Notes: generated from the letters alone by a model not told the origin. DNA of 64,000 bases from Bacteroidota bacterium (GCA_021815405.1 JAKAGV010000010.1:1-64000), one strand, 5' to 3'; positions 18,251 through 27,912 are shown, counted from the stretch's first letter. Made by a program: numbers and translations.

Positions 18251-18730
18251 CTATTTGATTTTCTGTAAAATATTCTCAACTATTTTCTCAAGCGGTTGGT
18301 CAATGTCAATCGTAATTGCATTTGCCGGTTCCTCCAGCGCTTCAAACTGGCTCTTCAGCATACCCGGCTTCATGAAATGATCTTTGCGCATTTTCATTCT
18401 CGCTTCAATTAATTCATAACTGCCTTTAAGATAAATAAACTTTACCCCGTCATTCACTTTAAGAATTTTTCTGTAAGCTTCCTTTAATGCAGAACTACTA
18501 AGAATAATATTTTCACTGTGAGATAATGCGTCCTCTATTATGGTACGAAGCTTTAGCAGCCACGGCATCCTGTCTTCGTCATTCAGCGGAATTCCGTTCG
18601 ACATTTTTTCAACATTTTCTTTGGGATGATAATTGTCCCCCTCATAATATTTCCATCCGAGCTTTTCGCTCAGCATCTTACCAACGGATGTTTTACCGCA
18701 GCCGGCAACACCCATTATAATTAAAACCAT
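18251..18730 (-). CDS. gntK: Gluconokinase
   Basis: 159 aa cytosolic kinase making 6-phosphogluconate from D-gluconate and ATP. The P-loop GVAGCGKTSVGK sits at 7-18, followed by the family-specific YYEGDNYHPKENVEKMSNG and LNDEDRMPWL, and later LKGSYELIEARMKMRKDHFMKPGML. Length matches the GntK/IdnK family. AGGA precedes the ATG, and it starts 11 bp after the LarA-family gene. Placed last in an operon with tagaturonate epimerase, a mannonate-forming reductase and a LarA-family protein, it suggests that gluconate is made inside the cell from galacturonate rather than only imported. Confidence 0.95.
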   Translation of the reverse strand: MVLIIMGVAGCGKTSVGKMLSEKLGWKYYEGDNYHPKENVEKMSNGIPLNDEDRMPWLLKLRTIIEDALSHSENIILSSSALKEAYRKILKVNDGVKFIYLKGSYELIEARMKMRKDHFMKPGMLKSQFEALEEPANAITIDIDQPLEKIVENILQKIK

Positions 18731-18741
18731 TTTGTTTCCTG

Positions 18742-20013
18742 TTAATTAAATCTTTCTTTATAAGCCCAGAGACCAAGCGCCGGATTAGATATATAAAATA
18801 TTTCTTCTCCATCGGGCATTATGTTGACTCCATCTATCAGCTTTTCAGGGTTATATTTTTCAGTCATCTTCTTAATGTCAGCCCACTTAAAGTTTACACC
18901 TTCCATTTCCTCTTTAGTTATGTTGCCGGGGCAATATGTTATTGAGAATCTTCCTTCGGATGATCCGTGAATAAGATGAGCAGCCGCACTTAAGCTATTT
19001 TGAAGGTCTTCATTATCTTTTGTAAGCTGCAGAATTTTTGGAGTATTTACATAACCGTATTTTCTAATCAGCTTATCAATTCCCTTGTCCTCGCCGAATT
19101 CTTTTAAGCCTGGCGCAATGACAATCAATTCACCGCCATCATCGATTGCCATTCTGGTACGGTAAACAGATTTGTTTCCGAGCCAGGTTGTTTTGAACTC
19201 GGAAGGATCAAGATAAACGATTACTTTCTTAAGTGGTTTTTCGAGCATAACAAAATTTACTTTCAGCGAAAGCTCGGCAGCAAGATTAAAGCATTCAATA
19301 TCGTCGCCGATAAATAAACCTCTTACGGCGAGGTTATTGTTTTCGTCTTTACCTACAACGGTAAGAACATAAACAATCGGCAAGCCCTTCTGGAAATGAT
19401 CTGATCCGTAATTTAGTACTCGCTTAACCGGTGTGTCTGCTCTTCCCATTATCTTCTCCATTCCGTAAGCGGCACCGAGAAAATGGCTTTTATTAATTCC
19501 TTCCTTGCCGCCGGTACCGATAAAAATATTTTTGTTATGATTTGCCATGCCAATTACTTCATGAGGAACTACCTGACCAATTGAAAGAATAAGATCAAAA
19601 TTTCCTTCAACCAAAAGCTTATCTACCTGGATTGGAATAGGATAATCCACAGAACCATTGGAAATTTCTTTCACATAATCAGCCGGAACAATTCCAAGCG
19701 TTTCCAATCCGGTTCGCCATTCATGAACGCGGAATAGACCTTTCGGTACACTGCCGTACATTATCCCGATTTCCTTTTCAGTCATCGGTACATGCGTTCC
19801 GAGCGCCGGCAGAATATCTGTTAAATTATCTTTATAATATTCCCAAGTCATTTCCGTAAGCTTGCCGGCATAAGAATGAAGCCTGGTAATATCAGGAGGT
19901 ATTGCCAATACTTTCTTCTTTCCGCCGAGCTTATCAAGAGCTTCATACAATCCTTTTTTCAAATCTTCTTTTGAAAGATTCTCGTTGACCGAACCTTTGC
20001 TGTAATATAACAT
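18742..20013 (-). CDS. LarA-superfamily protein (nickel-pincer racemase/epimerase-like), candidate gluconate/mannonate 2-epimerase
   Basis: 423 aa. LarA-type enzymes racemise or epimerise 2-hydroxy acids with a nickel-pincer nucleotide covalently held on a lysine. The key residues fit by spacing: Asp41-x-Thr-Arg44 (LarA Asp72/Arg75), GTH with His74 (His108), PHEVIG with His151 (His174), Lys161 ten residues on (Lys184, the cofactor lysine) and His177 sixteen further (His200, a nickel ligand). Reference numbers are for Lactiplantibacillus LarA, from memory. Members acting on D-gluconate/D-mannonate are known in this superfamily. The gene lies between a mannonate-forming SDR and gluconokinase, so that reaction is the best guess. 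AAGGA precedes the ATG. larB, larC and larE for cofactor synthesis are not in the window. Confidence 0.8.
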   Translation of the reverse strand: MLYYSKGSVNENLSKEDLKKGLYEALDKLGGKKKVLAIPPDITRLHSYAGKLTEMTWEYYKDNLTDILPALGTHVPMTEKEIGIMYGSVPKGLFRVHEWRTGLETLGIVPADYVKEISNGSVDYPIPIQVDKLLVEGNFDLILSIGQVVPHEVIGMANHNKNIFIGTGGKEGINKSHFLGAAYGMEKIMGRADTPVKRVLNYGSDHFQKGLPIVYVLTVVGKDENNNLAVRGLFIGDDIECFNLAAELSLKVNFVMLEKPLKKVIVYLDPSEFKTTWLGNKSVYRTRMAIDDGGELIVIAPGLKEFGEDKGIDKLIRKYGYVNTPKILQLTKDNEDLQNSLSAAAHLIHGSSEGRFSITYCPGNITKEEMEGVNFKWADIKKMTEKYNPEKLIDGVNIMPDGEEIFYISNPALGLWAYKERFN

Positions 20014-20043
20014 TACTATCCTTTAATAATATTTGCACTCTTT

Positions 20044-20182
20044 CTTAATCGTAATCTTAATCTTGCTCTTACTCGTATTTGTCTTATCATCTTACTTCTT
20101 AACCCGATAAAGATTTCCGCCAGAGGCAGATCAGCCTTTGGCTGAACGAATGAGATTAAGAGCATTAAGAGCGAGGAATAAG
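20044..20182. repeat. Intergenic word-repeat element with nested hairpin
   Basis: The 186-bp gap between the LarA-family and SDR genes holds a left arm of CTTAATC/CTTGCTCTTACTCG words (20044-20075), a central hairpin GCCAGAGGC (20119-20127) with GCCTTTGGC (20134-20142), and a right arm of GAGATTAAGAGC words (20151-20175). The arms are imperfectly complementary. This looks like a non-coding dispersed repeat inside an operon, not a promoter. Confidence 0.5.
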
Positions 20183-20199
20183 ATCATTCTAAAAATTAA

Positions 20200-21051
20200 T
20201 TACACGCCCGAGTAAACATTAAATCCGCCGTCAATCGGGATTACAACACCGGTAACAAATTTAGCAAGATCCGATAAAAGATAAAGTACTGCGCCATGCA
20301 AATCTTCCGGCTCACCGAACTTACCCATTGGAGTTGCCGAAATTACTTTGTTGCCTCTTGCTGTAAGCCCACCGGTCTTCTCATCGATCAATAAAAATCT
20401 ATTTTGATTTGTTAGAAAGAATCCCGGTGCAATTGCATTCACCCTGATATTTAATTTAGCAAGATGAACAGCTAACCATTCGGTAAAATTATTTATTGAG
20501 GCTTTTGCTGCAGAGTACGCAGGTATTTTGGTCAGCGGTCTGTATGAGTTCATTGACGAAACATTTAATACCGAGCCTTCGCCTTTCTCAATCATGTCTT
20601 TCGTAAATACCATTGTTGGTAACACTGTCCCAAGGAAGTTCAGATCAAAAACTTTTCTGAATCCGTCAACGCTTAATCCGTAAAAAGTCTTTTCAAGCTC
20701 AGATAGATTTTCTTTCTCAATAAATTCTAATTGAGTTGTAGCCTTAGGAGAATTACCTCCCGCGCAGTTTACTAAAATATCTATTTTGCCGAAAGTTTTA
20801 TTCACCTCTTCCTTGGCTTTTTTCAGCGAATCTTCATCAAGTACATTTGCCTCAACACCGATTGCAGCAGTTCCGAATTTATCAACTAATACTTTAGCCG
20901 CCTTATCTGCGGCTTCTTTGCTAATATCAAGTACAGCGATTTTAATTCCTACGGCAGATAAACAATCTGTAATTGCACTGCCGATTACTCCGCCGCCGCC
21001 GGTAATAACGCAAACTTTATCTTTTAAATGATCAAATGAATACTTATTCAT
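20200..21051 (-). CDS. uxuB: SDR oxidoreductase, probable D-mannonate oxidoreductase (fructuronate reductase)
   Basis: 283 aa short-chain dehydrogenase. The Rossmann motif is TGGGGVIGSAI (18-28), the catalytic Ser/Tyr/Lys are in NVSSMNS and YSAAK, and the C-terminal PMGKFGEPEDLHGAVLYLLSD is characteristic of the SDR type of fructuronate reductase, unlike the long-chain E. coli UxuB. Expected reaction: D-fructuronate + NAD(P)H to D-mannonate. AAGGA lies before the ATG. It follows tagaturonate epimerase by 25 bp, matching the pathway order. Other SDR substrates are possible; the symbol follows function, not homology to E. coli UxuB. Confidence 0.85.
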   Translation of the reverse strand: MNKYSFDHLKDKVCVITGGGGVIGSAITDCLSAVGIKIAVLDISKEAADKAAKVLVDKFGTAAIGVEANVLDEDSLKKAKEEVNKTFGKIDILVNCAGGNSPKATTQLEFIEKENLSELEKTFYGLSVDGFRKVFDLNFLGTVLPTMVFTKDMIEKGEGSVLNVSSMNSYRPLTKIPAYSAAKASINNFTEWLAVHLAKLNIRVNAIAPGFFLTNQNRFLLIDEKTGGLTARGNKVISATPMGKFGEPEDLHGAVLYLLSDLAKFVTGVVIPIDGGFNVYSGV

Positions 21052-21076
21052 ATAACTTCCTTCCTTAAAATTTTCT

Positions 21077-22636
21077 TTAACTTAATTTAAATGGATCCAT
21101 ATGACGCTTAAAATGCTTGATTAAAATTTCGTAATGAAGCTCTTCGTTTTCATTCAAGCATTTATAAATTTTTTCTCTGAATAAATATTTACCGCTGCTG
21201 TCTTTCTCAGTAAGAACTCTTCCATAAGTAACATGCAGTGCTTGCCGTGCGTCGTTCGAATAGAACAAACCTTCAAGCTCCTCGTCCTTATATTCTTTGC
21301 CGGGCTTTATTCTTTTCATATCGGCAGACACGTGATAGCTTTTCTTTTCAACATCATAAAGATTTGCTGCAAAATCAAGTATCTCTCTAAATAATTCCGG
21401 CTCTTTAATAGCTACTACTTTCAATGCTTCTAGGTAGCTTGTACCGGCAGTTTTAACATGCGTAAATCCGATGTTAAGCGAACCGATAACTTTGTACGCG
21501 CTAAACTTATCGCTTCCGGAATGTAGACTGATTTTATAGCTTCCAAAGTGTTTAGCAATCTTTGCATGCTTTTCATATTCATTCTTGAATAAGTTTAAAT
21601 CGCCTTTGTAATCGATTCCTTTTTCAAAGTCGCCGATAAATCGCGGTGCTAAACTAATAAATTCTACCTTCAATCTCTTTAGTTCGCTTGCAATGAAAAA
21701 ATGTTCGAACGGAGTTGTAACTGAATCTGTTTCATCGACGGATACTTCAACTTCAAATTTTCCTTTAGGAAGCTTTGAAGCGAGATGATTGTAGAGATTA
21801 CTGATATGAAGAATGGAACCGTTGTATTTAACTACGGCTTTTAAAACATCGATTAATGAGGGCTGAATTACAAAGTCTTTTCCAATCTCAAACTTTTTAT
21901 TTTCATATCTTGCCGTTAAAGCCGATAAGCTGTCATTAAGTTTCTCCCAAGGAATTTCCTGTGCTTTCTTTTTTAAATCAGCTTCTGAAAGAATATCAGC
22001 ATCGTTATTAACATATTCTCCGGGATCGAAAGTAAATGTTGGAAAGCCTGCAGCAACTAATCTGTCAATATCCTCCTTAGTTTTAAGATGGTCGGCATCG
22101 GCGCCGAAGCCGCTCTGGAAGCCTTCCTGAAACACTGCCCAAACAGCCGCATCCAAGACATCTTCTGCAGTACGCTGCGTCCTTGTAAGCTCGCGTATTG
22201 ACTGCTGTGCAAATATCGGTCTGAATTCATATCCCTTCAACGCCCTGATGTGACCGGCATTAGCCAAACCTAACCTGTCTCCGAATCCGAATGAATTGGT
22301 TAATCCAAGCGGAACCGGCTTAGTGAATGAGAAAATTTCCTGCAAGCTTAAAGAATTCTGACGATTCAAACCGCATTTCTTTAACACCAAGTTATTTCCT
22401 TTTGAAATTCGGATTACTTCCCCGTTAAACTTATCCGGCAATTTTTCGCCAGAATTGGAAAGGATATAGAGCGACTTTTCCAAGCCTTCTCTTCCAATGA
22501 AAAAAGTTGTCCCATCAATCGATTGAACTGAGTTCTTGTAGACGTCAACCTCATGTGTATCATCAAATTTTACGGCAGATATGTAATCGCCTTTTGATAC
22601 ACTCGCATATTTCTCTTTTAGATTTTCGAAATTCAT
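21077..22636 (-). CDS. uxaE: Tagaturonate epimerase family protein
   Basis: 519 aa, converting D-tagaturonate to D-fructuronate and so joining the galacturonate and glucuronate routes. It is recognised by the family segments FGFGDRLGLANAGHIRAL, PIFAQQSIRELTRTQRTAE and FQSGFGADADHLKT, followed by a long TIM-barrel-like body with SLHSGSDKFSAY. Length is slightly above the usual 480-500 aa. No signal peptide is present, so it acts in the cytosol. Its partner isomerase UxaC is encoded 25 kb away (47251-48657), and the next genes downstream carry out the following steps. Confidence 0.88.
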   Translation of the reverse strand: MNFENLKEKYASVSKGDYISAVKFDDTHEVDVYKNSVQSIDGTTFFIGREGLEKSLYILSNSGEKLPDKFNGEVIRISKGNNLVLKKCGLNRQNSLSLQEIFSFTKPVPLGLTNSFGFGDRLGLANAGHIRALKGYEFRPIFAQQSIRELTRTQRTAEDVLDAAVWAVFQEGFQSGFGADADHLKTKEDIDRLVAAGFPTFTFDPGEYVNNDADILSEADLKKKAQEIPWEKLNDSLSALTARYENKKFEIGKDFVIQPSLIDVLKAVVKYNGSILHISNLYNHLASKLPKGKFEVEVSVDETDSVTTPFEHFFIASELKRLKVEFISLAPRFIGDFEKGIDYKGDLNLFKNEYEKHAKIAKHFGSYKISLHSGSDKFSAYKVIGSLNIGFTHVKTAGTSYLEALKVVAIKEPELFREILDFAANLYDVEKKSYHVSADMKRIKPGKEYKDEELEGLFYSNDARQALHVTYGRVLTEKDSSGKYLFREKIYKCLNENEELHYEILIKHFKRHMDPFKLS

Positions 22637-22670
22637 TTCATTACCTATTTTCTTATTATTAATTTCTTAA

Positions 22671-24920
22671 TTAAAATTTTATTTCTAGTTTATTCTGTAC
22701 CTGTTTATTCAATTTTACACGTACAATTTTTTCTTTTGTTTCCCAGTCAAAAGCTGCAGGCATATTATTAAGTAAAACACTTGAAGGCTTTAAATCGACT
22801 TTTACAACAGCAGTACAATCTGCATTTATTGGTTCGACCGCAAGATTGATTATATTTTTAGCTGAGCTGAGTATAATGCTTTTTTCTTTATCACCATCCC
22901 GATAATCAATATAACTGAAGTGAGCTTTCTCCTCCGGATTTCCCGGGAATGCAAATATGTTCAAAGTATTTCTTTTCGCCGCTGCAGGTTCCCATAATCG
23001 GCTATTGCCGGCGTAAATATTACCTGTTACGTAAATTGAATTTCTTTTTATGAATACCGGAATTTTATCCAACGAATAATTTACTTTTATATTCTTTTCT
23101 CCGGTAAAAGTTTTGTTGAAATTGTAAAAATCAAACCATTCGCCCTTTGGCAGATAAATTTCTCTTGAGTTTGTAGAATCGAAGATTGGGGCAACAAGGA
23201 ATGCATTGCCAAATAAATATTCATTCCAGATTCCGTAAGTATTTTTATCGGATGGATATTCGTACGAAAGCGGCTTCATTAATACACCGTTTTTATATGA
23301 AGTGTTTGCCTCGGAAAATATGTACGGCAGCATTTCCATTCTGCGCTCGCAAGCTTCTCTATATATTTTTTGTAGCTGAGTGCCGTACTTCCAAGGAGGT
23401 CTATCTTCGCCTTTACCGCCCGCATTATCTATCTTAGTTTCATAAAGTCCGCACCATGAACCGAATTCAATCCATCTTGCATACAAACTTTCAGGAATTC
23501 TGCCGCCAAGATAACCGCCTACATCTGAGCCCCAAACCGGAAAGCCCATGTAACCGCATCTAAGCGATGTAGCAATACTGCATGCAAATCCGTCCCAGGT
23601 TGAACGGGAATCTCCACCCCAAACAGCGCTTAAGTTTGGCTGACAACCCTGATATGCTGCACGGGCAAAATTAAATTCATCTTTGCCGAATGAGTCTTGA
23701 AGAAATTTGCTAATTACTTTAGAGTAAAGATAAATATATTTGTTTCTTCGCTCAGGTTCAGGTGTTCCGTCATGCCAGAAAGCTGTAACAGGAAAATCTT
23801 CATCACCGCGATCCATTTTATGACCTCTGACATTATAAGAATATTGATTTTCCGTCAGTCTTTTTTCAAACTCTTTTACAGCTTCCGGATTCGTCAAATC
23901 AATATAGCCTTTGTAATTTGGAAGAAGCCCAGGAAAATCTTTGTCTTCAAAAGTCAGAGAGCCAACCCATGTCATGAATTGCAAACCATATTTATTATTT
24001 ATTTCAGAAATCCATTCCTTTGGATTTGAAAACTTTTTATTGAAATCCATCTTTGACCATTCCTGTGCACCGTTGCTGTAAGGTCTATCGACAAACCATG
24101 CAGTTAAAGGAATTTTCAAGTCAGTCATTTTTTGAATGTCACTTAGAATCTCTTCACTTCCTCCGTTATTTTGGTCACGCCAGGTTACCGGTCCGCATGC
24201 CCAAATAGGAACAAACTTAGGATGACCGATTACGGAATAATAAGAACGCAGAATTTCATCACCATTGTTACCTGTGAAGATGTACCAATCAAGTTTCCCG
24301 GTATGATGATATAATTCGGTAACGCCATTGATGCCTAAAGTATATCTTCCTTCTGCAAACGTATTGAAGAAAGAAGCATATCCTCTGCTGCTCATATAAA
24401 ACGCTGACCAAACAGAAGCATAGTTTTCATGATACTGGCTGTCGCTGCCTAATACTTCAACATCCACGACCTGACCGCGTAAATCCGGGCTCTTCTTGTT
24501 GTCCGGATACAAGTGTTCAAGAACGCCAAAGTAATGTTCATCCTGATCTTTTAAAAGTATAGTAACATTCTGTGCCCACTTCGGTTTGCAAAAAAATCTT
24601 AAGCCGCCGTTCAATTTTGAAATTCTAATTGTATCGACTAAATCAGATGATGCTTCTCCGTACTTAGCAACAGCCGGATAAACAACTTTAATGAGAACTT
24701 CACCATTAGACTTTCCAACGTCGGAAATAAATTTCGGCGGAGTAAAATTAAAATTGATTGATTTTATTTCCACCAATTGTTTCTTACCGACGGTAACAAT
24801 AATGTTTCTTTTGACTAGTTCAACTCCAAGATTTTCATTTCCGGATTCTGCATGTGAAATGAAAATTCCGGAAGAAGAAAAGAAAAGTAGACATAGTGAA
24901 GTAATAAAAATTTTTTTCAT
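22671..24920 (-). CDS. Secreted GH31 alpha-glycosidase
   Basis: 749 aa with a signal peptide (MKKIFITSLCLLFFSSSGIFISHA). The GH31 barrel is clear: FVPIWACGPVTWRDQ, LTAWFVDRPYS, the nucleophile Asp370 in GHKMDRGDED and the likely acid/base Asp437 in WGGDSRSTW, then GSDVGGYLGG and RRMEMLPYIF. The C-terminal beta-domains end LNKQVQNKLEIKF with no T9SS tag, so a periplasmic location is likely. GH31 includes alpha-glucosidases, alpha-xylosidases and others; specificity is not readable. In this pectin locus it may trim an alpha-linked side-chain sugar. It is 34 bp upstream of uxaE on the same strand. Confidence 0.88.
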   Translation of the reverse strand: MKKIFITSLCLLFFSSSGIFISHAESGNENLGVELVKRNIIVTVGKKQLVEIKSINFNFTPPKFISDVGKSNGEVLIKVVYPAVAKYGEASSDLVDTIRISKLNGGLRFFCKPKWAQNVTILLKDQDEHYFGVLEHLYPDNKKSPDLRGQVVDVEVLGSDSQYHENYASVWSAFYMSSRGYASFFNTFAEGRYTLGINGVTELYHHTGKLDWYIFTGNNGDEILRSYYSVIGHPKFVPIWACGPVTWRDQNNGGSEEILSDIQKMTDLKIPLTAWFVDRPYSNGAQEWSKMDFNKKFSNPKEWISEINNKYGLQFMTWVGSLTFEDKDFPGLLPNYKGYIDLTNPEAVKEFEKRLTENQYSYNVRGHKMDRGDEDFPVTAFWHDGTPEPERRNKYIYLYSKVISKFLQDSFGKDEFNFARAAYQGCQPNLSAVWGGDSRSTWDGFACSIATSLRCGYMGFPVWGSDVGGYLGGRIPESLYARWIEFGSWCGLYETKIDNAGGKGEDRPPWKYGTQLQKIYREACERRMEMLPYIFSEANTSYKNGVLMKPLSYEYPSDKNTYGIWNEYLFGNAFLVAPIFDSTNSREIYLPKGEWFDFYNFNKTFTGEKNIKVNYSLDKIPVFIKRNSIYVTGNIYAGNSRLWEPAAAKRNTLNIFAFPGNPEEKAHFSYIDYRDGDKEKSIILSSAKNIINLAVEPINADCTAVVKVDLKPSSVLLNNMPAAFDWETKEKIVRVKLNKQVQNKLEIKF

Positions 24921-25027
24921 AATAATTTCTAAGTCTTATATAGAATAAGATATAAAGTATAAATTTGATAATGATGGAAAAGTTATATTGCTATCCCCTC
25001 ATATAGTTAAGGCTTTTTCCCTTGCAA

Positions 25028-26335
25028 CTAAATCTTCGCCACTTCCATTTTAGGTGCAAGTGCATGGAAAATTAACAGTGCAATCAAATAAGCGGAGCCG
25101 CAAATGATAAATAATATCAAATACTGTCCGCCGGTTATTTGAAGAATAAATCCTGCGGCAGTAGCAATCAACATTCCGCCGATTGAACCAGCCATTCCCC
25201 CTAAGCCCACAACAGATGCAACTGCTTTTTTCGGGAACATATCAGATGCGGTGGTAAAAATATTTGCAGACCATCCTTGATGAGCCGCGGCTGCAAGTCC
25301 GATTAACAACACCGCCCACCATTCAGGAACAACAGAAGCAAAGACTATCGGCACAACAAGTACAGCGCAAATCAGCATTACTATTTTTCTTCCTTTATTT
25401 ATACTCCAACCTCGCTTGATAAATACTCCGGATAACCACCCACCGCCGATGCTGCCAATACTCGTCATTGTATAAATTACAATTAACGGCAAGCCAAGAT
25501 TTGCAAGGTCAAGGTTATATCTCTTATTCAAGAACAATGGCAGCCAGTAAAGATAAAACCACCAGATAGGATCAGTTAGAAATTTGCCGATAACAAAAGC
25601 CCAGGTTTGTTTGTATCTTAATAATTGCAGCCAAGGAATTTTTACAACTTCTTCTTCCGGTGGATCGCTGTTTATATAAGCCAGTTCAGATTTCGATAAT
25701 TTTTTATGTCTTTCGGGAATTTCATACTTCCATACCCAAAGAACAACCCAGATAAAGCCCAGCAGACCGGTAAAGATAAATGCTTCCTGCCAACCCCAAG
25801 TTAATGTAATCCACGGAACAACTAGCGGTGCAACTACAGCACCGATATTTGCGCCTGAGTTAAAGAGTCCGGTTGCCAGTGCTCTTTCTTTTTTGGGGAA
25901 CCATTCAGCAGTTGATTTTATTGCTGCAGGGAAGTTTCCTGATTCGCCTAAGCCTAATGAAAATCTTGCAAAGCCGAAACCGAAAACTGTTTTAACTAAA
26001 GCGTGCTCCATAGCCGCAACGCTCCATAAAGCAATAGAAATTGTGTAGCCTATTTTGGTACCGACCTTATCGATGATCCTGCCAAACACCAGCAAACCGA
26101 TTGCATACGCTGCTTGAAATGCGGTTACGATATAACCATAATCAATATCATTCCAGCCGATATCTTTCTGAAGCGTCGGGGCAAGTATTCCGAGCACCTG
26201 CCTGTCGATATAATTTATTGTTGTCGCAAAGAATAACAGCGCGCAGATTGTCCATCTGTATGAGCCGATTTTCATCTGGCTTTGTTCTTCAACAGATATG
26301 GCTTTTTCTGCAACATTAGAATTTATATTATTCAT
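25028..26335 (-). CDS. exuT: MFS hexuronate transporter (ExuT-like)
   Basis: 435 aa major-facilitator permease of the anion:cation symporter group. Twelve hydrophobic segments; signature stretches include TTINYIDRQVLGILAPTLQ in helix 1, GRIIDKVGTKIGY in the 2-3 loop, and LGLGESGNFPAAIKSTAEWF with GLFNSGANIGA. These are strongly shared by galacturonate/glucuronate importers. It lies between PL9/GH28 pectinase genes and the intracellular tagaturonate pathway, fitting import of saturated uronic acids. Uptake of unsaturated oligogalacturonides is less likely for this family. Confidence 0.87.
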   Translation of the reverse strand: MNNINSNVAEKAISVEEQSQMKIGSYRWTICALLFFATTINYIDRQVLGILAPTLQKDIGWNDIDYGYIVTAFQAAYAIGLLVFGRIIDKVGTKIGYTISIALWSVAAMEHALVKTVFGFGFARFSLGLGESGNFPAAIKSTAEWFPKKERALATGLFNSGANIGAVVAPLVVPWITLTWGWQEAFIFTGLLGFIWVVLWVWKYEIPERHKKLSKSELAYINSDPPEEEVVKIPWLQLLRYKQTWAFVIGKFLTDPIWWFYLYWLPLFLNKRYNLDLANLGLPLIVIYTMTSIGSIGGGWLSGVFIKRGWSINKGRKIVMLICAVLVVPIVFASVVPEWWAVLLIGLAAAAHQGWSANIFTTASDMFPKKAVASVVGLGGMAGSIGGMLIATAAGFILQITGGQYLILFIICGSAYLIALLIFHALAPKMEVAKI

Positions 26336-26376
26336 TTTTAGTCTTTCAATATTTTTAGATGATTATTTATAAGACA

Positions 26377-27873
26377 TTATTTGAGTAAAATCATTTTTTT
26401 AGAGATGATATTTTTCTCCTGCTGAAGTTGGTAGAAATATATTCCGGAGGAAAGATTTCTTGAATTAAAAACAATGCTGTGTTCACCTTTGCTCATATTT
26501 CCGTTCAATAGTTCAATTACCTTTTTACCAAGCATATCGTAAATGCACAATCTGACTATGCCTGTTTTATCTATGTTGAATTTGATTGTCGTACTTGGAT
26601 TAAAAGGATTGGGAAAATTTTGATACAAAGAAAATGAAGAAGGTGTATTATTATTTTTTTCAACGGCATCAAATGCATTATATTCAAAAGCTCCTAAGTC
26701 CGGTGCGCTTCCGTTAAAAATAATTCCGACATCAACACCGGCATCGATTAAAGAACTGCCGGCAGCTAATCTAAAAAAATTATTATCTTGTAGATTTCCG
26801 TTACTGTCTCTCGGCACCACAGCAAGAGAGGTATCAACACTCAGAAAGTCTGAATCTGAAATATTAAATCCTTGCCAGCTATTTCTTTCCTGAGTTCCGC
26901 TCTTTATTGATACAATGCCTTTGTAAGAAATACAGTTTTTAATATCATGGCTGCCTTGAACAACGGTATTGTTGAAATGGAAATTGTCGCCTTTATTTCT
27001 GTAGGCAGTACAATTGTAAACCGTTTGTCCGGCGGTATTATTATTTTCATCAAATCCTCTGCCGCCGTTGCCTGCGTTATCAAACGAAACGCAATTCTTA
27101 ACGATATGATGAGTTGGGACATAATTGCCGCCTAATTTAAAACCATTTCCATTGCCGTCAACTTGACCGGTATGCCAGATGTCAACGCCGTTTCTAAATG
27201 CAAAGCAGCTATCGATTTCAACAGAACTGTCAGCCATCCATAAGTCCCATCCGTCATCGGAGTTATTGAATGACCTGCAGCCTTTATAAACATTGCCGGA
27301 GCCGATATTCCATTTCGCTCCAAAGCCGTCTGCATTGCCGCCAACCGGCGGATCAAAATTAAAATAGGAATCGCAATTCAATATCAAATTATGAGAAGGA
27401 TAAGTTGTCCCGGAACCGCTGCCTATCTGCATCCCTGTATTTTTGTTATCATGTATGGAACAGTTTTCAATTATATTAAAGCTGCCGGAAATATTTAGTC
27501 CATTATGTCCCGCATTCTTTATTTCCAGTCCTTTAATTTGCCAGTAATTTCCGCCTAAACTTATCCCATCGGAATTACTTCCGATAAAATCCAAAACAGG
27601 CTTCTCTCCGGGATAAGCTAAAAGCTTGTAATAATTATTAACAGTTCCGGATCTACTAATTTTGATTTTTACGCTGGAAGCATATACTCCGCCGCGCAAA
27701 TAAATAGTTTCCGCTTCCTTAGCTGCCGAAATGGCTGCAGCAATAGTTTTGAAAGGCTTATCAATCGTTCCTGGATTTGAATCATTTCCATTTGGGGAAA
27801 CATATATTTGCGCTTCAAGTAAAGCAGAATAAAACAATGTAACTGCAATAATTATAAAAATACTTTTTACCAT
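26377..27873 (-). CDS. PL9 pectate lyase-like secreted protein with T9SS sorting domain
   Basis: 498 aa. Signal peptide (MVKSIFIIIAVTLFYSALLEAQ), then YVSPNGNDSNPGTIDKPFKT, the usual start of an extracellular parallel beta-helix. Core motifs match family PL9: NADGFGAKW, CRSFNNSDDGWDLWMA and GNGNGFKLGG, holding the Asp cluster that binds Ca2+ and a conserved Lys. The sorting domain (NFPNPFNPST, YDMLGKKVIELL, KKMILLK) occupies about the last 85 residues, so the enzyme is exported by T9SS and probably surface-anchored. It would cleave homogalacturonan by beta-elimination, feeding unsaturated products to the KduI/KduD branch. Confidence 0.9.
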   Translation of the reverse strand: MVKSIFIIIAVTLFYSALLEAQIYVSPNGNDSNPGTIDKPFKTIAAAISAAKEAETIYLRGGVYASSVKIKISRSGTVNNYYKLLAYPGEKPVLDFIGSNSDGISLGGNYWQIKGLEIKNAGHNGLNISGSFNIIENCSIHDNKNTGMQIGSGSGTTYPSHNLILNCDSYFNFDPPVGGNADGFGAKWNIGSGNVYKGCRSFNNSDDGWDLWMADSSVEIDSCFAFRNGVDIWHTGQVDGNGNGFKLGGNYVPTHHIVKNCVSFDNAGNGGRGFDENNNTAGQTVYNCTAYRNKGDNFHFNNTVVQGSHDIKNCISYKGIVSIKSGTQERNSWQGFNISDSDFLSVDTSLAVVPRDSNGNLQDNNFFRLAAGSSLIDAGVDVGIIFNGSAPDLGAFEYNAFDAVEKNNNTPSSFSLYQNFPNPFNPSTTIKFNIDKTGIVRLCIYDMLGKKVIELLNGNMSKGEHSIVFNSRNLSSGIYFYQLQQEKNIISKKMILLK

Positions 27874-27912
27874 TTATTTCCCTATTAATTGTTTTTTAAT
27901 TGATGATAATAT

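Noticed and set aside
18742-20013. Calling the LarA-family gene a lactate racemase
   Set aside because: The fold and cofactor residues fit the superfamily, but the context has no lactate genes and is fully uronate/gluconate; substrate left as a candidate.
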